In this document: piece by piece, positions 1 through 6,362 of the stretch
How the letters are laid out: every line of letters begins with the position of its first letter
Numbering within the stretch: the stretch's first letter is position 1
Notes under the pieces: model-generated
Told to the model about the DNA's origin: nothing
Seen by the model: only the letters and a program-made list of their open reading frames with translations
Databases searched by the model: none
Assembly: GCA_036939355.1 (NCBI GenBank)
Contig: JALLAP010000599.1
Span: 1 to 11,564 of the forward strand
DNA length: 11,564 nt
Direction: 5' to 3'
From: Thalassiosira profunda
Taxonomy: Eukaryota; Bacillariophyta; Thalassiosirophyceae; Thalassiosirales; Thalassiosiraceae
Position numbers and translations under genes: made by a program

Positions 1-1523
1 CGTCGTCCAAAATGTGTTGTGGAATCAGCTGCAACTCTCCAAACAGCGTCGATACCGCATCCACGTCGCGCTCAAAGACCTGAAGCGCGACGGAGCAAAT
101 GAGTGCATCCCGCACCTGCTGGGGTATCGTGGAGAGCAGGCCAAAGTCCAGGTATCCAAGGGTGACGGAGCCATCCTCGCGACGTATCTTGAGCAAATTC
201 CCCGCATGGGGGTCCGCATGCTAATGCGGATCCAATTTGAGACGTCAATGTGAGTATCACCGTGACACAATGCAACCAAGCGCAACAAGTACTCACCAGA
301 ATTCCCGTTATCAAAAGCTGGCTGAGCGTGGAATCAATTGCCACCTTCACAAGCTCCAAATTCTCCTTCACTACCTCGTCACTTTTGGCAGCACCGCCAC
401 CTCCAGTAGCGTTTGCAGCGTGGACGTCCGTCAGCTTCGTGCCATCCACCCACTCCATCACAAGGACGTTCTCGGTGCACCACCGCAGGTGCACCTTGGG
501 CACCACCACGCTCACATCGGACGAATTCCCCTCGCGCTCCGAATACAGCTCCGCAAACTTAGCGCAATTCGAGGCCTCGTTGGTGTAGTCAAGCTCCTCG
601 AAGATCCGGGACATGAACTCCCTCGTGGCCGACAAGAGCTGCGTGTTGATGAGTCTCGCGGGCGCCCCTGTGGGCGAGTTGCTGCTTTCCTGCGTTGGCA
701 ATGCGGGGATCGACTCCAGCAATGTGGCCACCCACAGCAGCAACTCCGTGTCTCGCTCAACCAAGAAACGAACTCCCGGCCGCTGCACCTTGACGGCCAC
801 GTCGCCCTCTCCCGGCAAGTGGGCCTTGTACACCTGTCCGACCGATGCGGCAGCTATCGGCACCTCCGTCAAACTAGACACTAATGCCTCCAGATCCTTC
901 AAGGGTATATCCTCCCTCACTCTGTCGTCATATCCCATCAACTCCTCGAGGATGATGTCCTTCGCCACCTCGGAATCGAACGGGGCCATGTCGTCCTGCA
1001 GCGCCGACAGTGCCTGGGCCAGCGAGGGAGGAACCACGTCCGGTCTCGATCCGAGTGCTTGGCCAAACTTCACGTAGGTCGGTCCCAACTCCTCCAGCGC
1101 CGCGGCCAGCCTCTGCGCGTGGCTCATCGACCCTCTGCCAGCCTTTTCTGTCGTGGTCGCCCAGAAGGACTCCCATCCCCCATTCTCCTCGGAGGGCCAA
1201 TTTTGCTCCACGACCAGCGAGCCGAGGATGGGCGCCATCACCTTGCCCCCGAGGACGGTGCCGATTTCCACGGCCCGTTGGAGGGCCGCGAGGGCCCTGT
1301 TGTCGTCCGATTGCAAAGAGGCGGGCAGCGTCCCCGCGTTGCGCACCTCCTCTGTCACGATGGATTCGACCAGATCCAGGGATGCATCGGTTGTGCTCAT
1401 GAATTGTTGCAAATTGTCGCGTGAGAATGATGACTGCAACGCCCTTCCCCCAAAGGCAAAGGCCGCGGCAGGTGCCGCGGAGGACGGCAGCAGCAGCGCC
1501 GGCAGCAGAGGGAACAATCGCAT
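1..1523 (-). CDS. Plastid-type ABC1/UbiB-family atypical kinase (partial, 3' end outside window)
   Basis: Exon 1 is 1523-297 (409 codons), intron 296-221, exon 2 is 220-1 (73 codons, open at the window edge). Seen from the ATG: a hydrophobic leader (residues 3-21) ending AAA before F22-A-F, resembling the diatom plastid AxAF motif; KFGQ at 152-155 (the KxGQ motif of ABC1 proteins); an Ala-rich loop IAAASVGQ at 223-230 replacing the usual Gly-rich loop; VAVK with the nucleotide-binding Lys at 245; ELDYTNEASN at 310-319 (conserved Glu); MEWVDG at 356-361. After splicing come HADPHAGN at 410-417 (family form HADPHPGN) and DFG at 434-436. Family knowledge: ABC1K/ADCK proteins are atypical kinases or ATPases of plastids and mitochondria, tied to prenylquinone and lipid homeostasis. 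The reading frame continues upstream to a TTG at 1547, but ATG 1523 starts a normal leader. Plastid location is inferred from the leader; which ABC1K subfamily is unknown. Confidence 0.93.
221..296 (-). other. Spliceosomal intron of the ABC1 kinase gene (76 bp, phase 0)
   Basis: Reading the minus strand, exon 1 ends GGA ATT CTG, then GTGAGT opens the intron and GCATTAG closes it before CAT GCG GAC. Joining gives GIL-HADPHAGN, which is exactly the ABC1 catalytic motif. Without splicing the frame loses this motif and runs to a stop at about position 72. A branch-point-like TACTCAC lies roughly 30 nt before the acceptor. Confidence 0.92.
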
Positions 1524-1989
1524 TTGTCGTCGAAAAGCAGATTGCAATAATTTGCCGGTGTCGCGCCTCGCCGATCGGTCCGCCGACCCCTCGCCTGGGG
1601 CCCCGACTATTACCGACGCCCGAGCGGTCCGTCGGACCTTCTTCTCCTCCTCCCACCACTATGTATTAGTGGGCGTCCGGCGTCGGTGACCGGTGACCGC
1701 CGATCAGCCGCAGCGTCGTCCGTCGTTCCGTCCCGAATAAGTACTGATTCCTCTTCATGTAGAGGACAGCGGCTGACGACCTCTCTCGCTCCCTCACCAA
1801 TCACCCGGCTCGCCTCCACCCGCAGCAGGCACGCCATCGTCATCGCAGTGGCGCTCTCCCCATTTTCAAAATAGCAAGGAGGAGAGTGGACGTGCGCGAG
1901 GCGTTGCCGTGGCCTCTGGATTTTCTACACATCGCGGAACCTCTCGTCACTAATCGCTCTCCCGAGAACGCAAGCTGTGCACATTCACG
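1524..1989. promoter_or_regulatory. Divergent intergenic region between ABC1 kinase and DUF1415 genes
   Basis: This 466-bp stretch must hold both promoters and 5' leaders. No ORF in it looks like a gene and no convincing TATA box stands out. Visible elements are a tandem GGTGACC pair (1685-1698) and a TGTGCACA palindrome (1976-1983) ending 6 nt before the DUF1415 ATG. Transcription starts cannot be placed from sequence alone. Confidence 0.6.
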
Positions 1990-3222
1990 ATGCGTTCGCC
2001 CCTCCTCGCCCATCACAGTTGGCTCGTTGTCATAACATTCCTTGGAGGCGGGGAATCATTTTCAATAACACGGGGAAGTGAGAGAAGATATGGAACTGCA
2101 AATGCACGCAACTCGAGAAGGAATATCGATTTGCAATCTTCAGCGGGTACAGGAGATGCCAGTGATGGGGCATCCTCACCGTCGTGGTATCACTTCACGG
2201 AAAGGGATTGCGGGGTCGACGAGATCGACTCTTTCACAAGTAAATGCGATGCCGTCGTTGCTACACTAGACGCTGGTAACGATGAAATGCATGATATGTG
2301 GGTACGGCCGTGCCACGATTTACCCCACAGCGACATAGAAGAGAGGGGATTGGCACATCAACGTACAGACGAGCAGCATGCAATAGCCTCGGTGACAAAA
2401 GAGGCCATAGACGCAATCGATGCCACGCACAGATGGTCGTCCAACTTCGTGCGCGGACTGCAGCTGTGTCCCTGGGCCGGAGCGAGCTTGGATACCCCGG
2501 GCGCCGTTCGATACTGGGTATTGGTGGTGGAGGATAGTGGAAGCGACATCATCGATCTAGAACAAAGGTGGGTGGCAGACCTCGGGGAAATGGAGTCCCT
2601 CGTGCGGCGAGCGGGCCGGCAGCTGAAACGAATCACCAGCCCATCGATGACAGAGGAGGGAGCGGATCCAATCGACCCGTCCGTGGCCATCTCCTTCGTA
2701 GTCCTCGTCGACAAACAGAGCGGTCGGCTTCCCGATTTTGGCACCTTTCACGAGTTCTTCCTGGAGTTGGAAGATCGGCTACTGGACGAGTGCGACGACT
2801 ACTGGGACAGCCTCGACGACGGTGAGAATGGCGACGACGTTCCAGAAGATGGAGATGCAGAGAACGTGCCTCTGGGATGCGACATTACGATTGCGGCCTT
2901 CCATCCACAATGGCAGTTTGGCGACGGTGGTGACAACGCAAAGAATGATCAGGCAATCGACTACGAGAAACGGACACCCTATCCCACAATATCGATTGTC
3001 AAGTCCTCGGCAATAGATGCACTTATGAGTCAGGATGGGAACGGCGACGCAGACGTTGAACATGGTTTGGACGGGGCATTGAATGCCTCCTCAGCCCCTG
3101 CAACAGAGCGAATTGCCGCCAATAATCAGCAGACACTAGAGGGCTTCGGCGTTAAGCGGCTGAAGGAAATGTTCGAAACTGAGGTGGTGCGATGTCCTCT
3201 AGACCACGGCGGCCTTACGTAA
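1990..3222 (+). CDS. DUF1415-family protein with probable plastid leader
   Basis: This is an intronless 410-residue ORF starting at an ATG with A at -3. Residues 1-23 include a hydrophobic stretch (WLVVITFLGG, 11-20) followed by ESFS with Phe 24, and then a basic Ser/Arg-rich stretch: a plausible but non-canonical signal plus transit peptide. The domain covers about 145-390 and shows the DUF1415 landmarks LCPWA (159-163), AFHPQWQF (303-310), YEKRTPYPT (325-333) and ERIAANNQQTL (373-383). The conserved Cys, His and Arg suggest a metal- or nucleotide-linked enzyme, but I know no established biochemical role for the family. Bacterial members are, from memory, about 180-200 residues. This one is longer because of the leader, a poorly conserved region (about 40-140) and an acidic insertion (about 263-296, rich in Asp/Glu) before the AFHPQ motif. 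Its stop lies 5 nt from that of the opposing PPR gene. Confidence 0.88.
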   Translation: MRSPLLAHHSWLVVITFLGGGESFSITRGSERRYGTANARNSRRNIDLQSSAGTGDASDGASSPSWYHFTERDCGVDEIDSFTSKCDAVVATLDAGNDEMHDMWVRPCHDLPHSDIEERGLAHQRTDEQHAIASVTKEAIDAIDATHRWSSNFVRGLQLCPWAGASLDTPGAVRYWVLVVEDSGSDIIDLEQRWVADLGEMESLVRRAGRQLKRITSPSMTEEGADPIDPSVAISFVVLVDKQSGRLPDFGTFHEFFLELEDRLLDECDDYWDSLDDGENGDDVPEDGDAENVPLGCDITIAAFHPQWQFGDGGDNAKNDQAIDYEKRTPYPTISIVKSSAIDALMSQDGNGDADVEHGLDGALNASSAPATERIAANNQQTLEGFGVKRLKEMFETEVVRCPLDHGGLT

Positions 3223-3227
3223 ACAAT

Positions 3228-4923
3228 CTACTTCATCACCCCCTCCCGTAGTAATGTGACTCTCTCCACCCCTTCTCGATCGTCTACCTGCGTCAATGCT
3301 CCGATTACCAACTCAAATGTAACGGTGGTCGGTTTCAGTGATCGATCGTTTCCGTGCTGTTGATACAACAAACACAGCTGCTGCAATAAGTCTTCGCAAC
3401 GCCTCGCCGATGCTTCCATTCGTTTGTTTTGTGCATTGCTTTCGTCTGTCAGCTCTTCCTCGGTTAAAGACAGAGTTGAATTGATCGCTGCCGAGTGTGC
3501 CTTGATTGTTGCGGTAAACGCTACGGCATTGGGACGGCACTTCGTATCCCCGAGGAGGTATCGGTTCGTCATTCGTCGCAGTATCACATCGGCGTGAATT
3601 CCAGACTCGGGCGTGTTGCTATTTGCAAAAGCGTTGATGACAGTGCTGTAGGATATACAATCGGGCATCACTCTGTGGTCCTTCTCTTCTTCGTATCTCT
3701 TCTCCATCGAGTTCAGTAGCTGCTCTGCTTGCTCCGCTCTGTTCAGTATTGTTGCATCTCCGTCATCAGGTGCGTTGTTGGATATTAATGGGTCTTTTGC
3801 AAATGCATTCATGCAAGCGTTATCTGTATGAAGAAGAAAGCACAGAGCATCAGCACACCTATCGAAAGAAAGCAGTCAACGCAGCCAGCACTCACAGACA
3901 AACGTTGTTGGCTTAGCATTGTCGAAGCCGAGCTGGTACAAACTGACAAGCAAAAGAGATGTTAGAGAGATGGCACACAAATCAAAAAGGCAGCACAACC
4001 CACACGCTCTCTCACCTCTCCATGTGCATTAATAGCTGCGCGGCCTTGTCCGACGCCCCCTCCTCGAAGCTGTTTGCATAAGCGTTGATGATCGCCCCAA
4101 ATGTCAGCGCGTCGGGCATCAAATCCCCGTCCCCTTCGTCGTACAGCCTTCCCATCTCGTCGAGCAAGAACTTGGCCCGGTCCGCGCAATCCTCGTCCCG
4201 GCTCCGCGCCACCGCGTTGATCACCGCGTTCCACGACCGGGCGTCCGGCTTGAGGTCCGCGTCCCCGCCCCCCTTGGCGTTGTAAAACTCGTACATTTTC
4301 CGCAGCAAGTCCTCGGCATGCCGGGCGCTCCCCCGCTCCCGACTCCGGGCCCACGCCGTGATGACGGAATTGTAGCTGATTTTGTTGGGGCGCACGTGCT
4401 CCCAGCCCGACTCCTCGTGGAGGGCGTGCATGCGGTCCAACAGGGCCTGGGCGCGCTTGGCCGCGTCCTTGCGGGTGCAGCGGGCCCAGGCGGTGATGGC
4501 GTTGGTGAAGGAGACGGTGTTCGGGGCGATGATCGTGTTCCTTTCTTCGGGAGACGATACTTCATAGTTCTTCACCGCCTCCAACAGCAACGCTTCGACT
4601 TTGGGAGCAGTTGCGGCATCCCAGCTTTTGCTCATGGTGTTCAATCGATTGTTGAATCTGATGGTGGCTTGGTTCACTTTGTCCGCTTTCGATTCCGCGT
4701 CGCTTGAAGCTGATGCCACGGGCAATACTATCGGGTGTATTGTGATGGGGCTGGCAGTGAACGGAGACGGAGATTTCGGGGGGTTGCTACCGCTGCCCTC
4801 TTCAGTTGATGTTTGTGCGCGATGGATCGGCCACGCCAGCGCTCGACGATTGCAAATATTGCAGGCTGGGGCGAATGCAGACAGCAGCGGCAGCCACAGG
4901 AATGCCCAACACATCACGCGCAT
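3228..4923 (-). CDS. Plastid-targeted pentatricopeptide-repeat (PPR) protein, three exons
   Basis: Exons are 4923-4016, 3942-3896 and 3823-3228, joining in frame to 516 residues plus TAG. The N-terminus is a hydrophobic signal peptide running into LSAFAPA (residues 14-20), a textbook diatom plastid motif with cleavage expected before F17. Helical repeats follow from about residue 130 to 516. Each begins with Pro-(Asn/Asp/Thr) and a core such as PNTVSFTNAITAWAR or PDALTFGAIINAYAN, and most later carry A..LL..M. Repeat prolines fall at 134, 179, 226, 270, 314, 372, 416 and 483. The small middle exon supplies LYQLGFDNAKPTTFV and exon 3 opens YNACMNAFAK, so the splicing rebuilds repeat 5 exactly. 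Family knowledge: PPR proteins bind organellar RNA and act in its processing, stability, editing or translation. Spacing is longer than the standard 35 residues. No DYW, SMR or other C-terminal domain is visible. The RNA target cannot be told from this. Confidence 0.9.
3824..3895 (-). other. PPR gene intron 2 (72 bp, phase 1)
   Basis: The donor is TTTGTCT|GTGAGT and the acceptor TTCATACAG|ATAACG on the minus strand, with TGCTGAT as a likely branch site. Joining gives PTTFVYNACMNAFAK, a perfect PPR helix A. An internal AG (CGATAG) lies further upstream, but splicing there does not give a PPR-like junction. Confidence 0.87.
3943..4015 (-). other. PPR gene intron 1 (73 bp, phase 2)
   Basis: The donor is GAGAG|GTGAGA and the acceptor TTGCTTGTCAG|TTTG on the minus strand. 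A branch-point-like TCTAAC followed by a pyrimidine-rich stretch lies about 20 nt before the acceptor. Joining turns MHME into MHMESLYQLG; reading through would hit TGA at once. Confidence 0.88.
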
Positions 4924-5289
4924 CTTGGGCGTTTGGCGGTATTTGGCAGCTGCTCCTCAGTATTGCAGCAGATTCGAGTAGGGCAGGCGTGCTGTATGTT
5001 GAGGGTGCGTGTGCTATCCGTCCTCTCAGCAAAAAATATGTGCACACTTGTGCACACTATCTGAAGCGTTGATGCATGCCGCTCAGCACCAGCAACCTCC
5101 CGCTCCCTGGACTCTCCCCGCTCCACGAGTATGTGCTGCCGCCGCGCCGGTGACCTCGAACGCCGGTTATGGGTGATGGACGCCGCCTGAGCAACTGCTT
5201 AGATATTGCTTTGGGGCGCGAGCCCACGCCCCACGCCGACGCTCACTTTTTTGTCGAGCCTGTCGGTGCACGAGAAGCGGTGCCGCACC
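4924..5289. promoter_or_regulatory. Divergent intergenic region between PPR and GDPD-like genes
   Basis: This 366-bp region serves both genes. It contains two copies of TGTGCACAC (5039-5047 and 5049-5057) repeating at 10 bp, next to an A-rich AAAAAATAT (5031-5039), and one CCGGTGACC (5147-5155). Two upstream ATGs precede the plus-strand start: 5176 opens a four-codon ORF (MDAA), and 5169 opens a 121-codon out-of-frame ORF that overlaps the start. Whether either is transcribed depends on the unknown transcription start. Confidence 0.55.
5039..5057. promoter_or_regulatory. Paired TGTGCACA palindromes spaced one helical turn apart
   Basis: Two identical TGTGCACAC units separated by a single T put the palindrome centres 10 bp apart, so both faces would lie on the same side of the helix. 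They sit about 116-133 bp upstream of the PPR ATG and about 235-250 bp upstream of the GDPD-like ATG. A third TGTGCACA is at 1976-1983, upstream of the DUF1415 gene. No named factor is assigned. Confidence 0.4.
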
Positions 5290-6270
5290 ATGAGCACGAG
5301 GCGACGCCCAGCGTACGCATTGAACCGCCCCGGACATCGCCCTCCATCGAGGAGGACATTAGTCCTCGCCCTCTGCTGTGCGGCGATGGCAATTCTCGGC
5401 ATCAAACGCCTGCTCGCCTCGCCCAGCGGCCACACCCCCAAACTGGCCGGATCGAAGAACGATCCTCGATGCTGGCTCAAGCGCGCACTGCAATCGGGGG
5501 AGTTCCATCTGTTCTCCCATCGCTCATATTATGACAATACGTCAGAGCAGCCGCCCACGTGCCATAACTCGCTGGCGGCGCTGAAGGAGTTGGGCGTCAA
5601 CAGCCTGGATCTGCATTTGGTTTTGGACGAGCGCGACGGAAGGAATCAGGTGCTGGTTGCCCATCCTATGGAGTTCAAGCGACAGAGCAGCTATTACTCG
5701 CCGTGCGCAAACACCGATTTCGACGAGATGATGCGGATATTGCAAAGTGTCTTCGGAAGAGAGTTCTTCATTTCGATGGAGCCCAAGGCGGCGTGGGGAA
5801 ATACAGAGAGGGAGCTGGGCGATGCGGCCCTGACCGACCGGCCCTCCAACATCCTGGCGAAGTTGCTGGAGAAGATAAGACAGCACGAGTTGAAGAAGAA
5901 GAATTGCGCAGCCATTGTGAAGATAAGAGCAGGGCACGACGAACAAGAGATGGAGAAGGAGAGACATCTGCTACAGGAGATTTTGAAGCACTGTCAACTA
6001 TTCCGGGGCGTGCGGCTAGCAGATGAGCCGCCCACCTCCATGGGCGAATACGATATCCTCATGCCCACCATTGAGCTTCATCCAAAGCACAGCCACAACA
6101 CTGATGGGAAATCAATACCGCGGCCGTTGTGGGACAAATCCCTGTTCTGGGTGGTGGACAACGAGGCAGACTTGGCGCTGGCAGCGGAGTTGTATCCTTT
6201 CGGCGTGGTCTCCAATTCGCCCAGAAAGATTGTTGAAATCGTCGGAAGTTCCAATTGGTGCGATAAATGA
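5290..6270 (+). CDS. Membrane-anchored GDPD/PLC-like TIM-barrel phosphodiesterase-related protein
   Basis: The product has 326 residues from ATG 5290 (context CACCATGAG). The frame is open further upstream only from a TTG at 5206, so this ATG is preferred. Seen: a basic N-terminus, one hydrophobic segment (about 23-38), and a lumenal or extracellular domain if it is a type II anchor. The domain resembles glycerophosphodiester phosphodiesterase folds: HRSYYDN at 77-83 where GDPDs have HRG; NSLAALKELGVNSLDLHL (93-110), matching the NTxAA helix and the ELDV strand; VAHP (123-126) near the HD position; MEPK (163-166) near the EIK position; and a C-terminal FWVVDNEADLAL...FGVVSNSP (286-311), like the last GDPD strands. 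The usual Glu-x-Asp metal pair is Asp-x-His here (107, 109) and the PENT Glu is His (92), so metal use or activity may differ. Other PLC-like barrel families (Aim6, FAM151) are alternatives. Substrate is unknown. Confidence 0.6.
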   Translation: MSTRRRPAYALNRPGHRPPSRRTLVLALCCAAMAILGIKRLLASPSGHTPKLAGSKNDPRCWLKRALQSGEFHLFSHRSYYDNTSEQPPTCHNSLAALKELGVNSLDLHLVLDERDGRNQVLVAHPMEFKRQSSYYSPCANTDFDEMMRILQSVFGREFFISMEPKAAWGNTERELGDAALTDRPSNILAKLLEKIRQHELKKKNCAAIVKIRAGHDEQEMEKERHLLQEILKHCQLFRGVRLADEPPTSMGEYDILMPTIELHPKHSHNTDGKSIPRPLWDKSLFWVVDNEADLALAAELYPFGVVSNSPRKIVEIVGSSNWCDK

Positions 6271-6295
6271 ACGCTTCCTGGAGAGTCAAGACTTT

Positions 6296-6362
6296 GTTTC
6301 GTCTACTGCCGAAATGCCAGCAGAACCCGTTTCGGTCTACTGCCGGAATGCCAGCAAAACCC
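6296..6362. repeat. Imperfect tandem duplication (33/34 bp) across the stop of the oxygenase gene
   Basis: Unit 1 is 6296-6328 and unit 2 is 6329-6362. They match at 31 of 33 aligned bases and differ by one extra G in unit 2. Unit 2 holds the last eight codons and TAG of the minus-strand oxygenase-Sel1 gene. Unit 1, downstream in its 3' flank, still spells the same RVLLAFRQ-stop, with two changes that are both synonymous, but lies in a different frame. Confidence 0.85.

Noticed and set aside
237..884. 215-codon plus-strand ORF opposite the ABC1 kinase
   Set aside because: It lies antisense to well-supported kinase motifs and shows no domain or leader of its own; it is a GC-rich shadow frame.
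1524..1547. Upstream start of the ABC1 kinase frame at 1547
   Set aside because: The codon is TTG. ATG 1523 gives a normal leader peptide and is the credible eukaryotic start.
928..1659. 243-codon minus-strand ORF overlapping the ABC1 kinase 5' half
   Set aside because: It is the +1 shadow of the kinase frame, Gly/Arg-rich with no recognisable motif.
3962..4565. Other minus-strand ORFs overlapping PPR exon 1
   Set aside because: They are Pro/Arg- or Gly-rich alternate frames of the same high-GC exon and carry no PPR motif.
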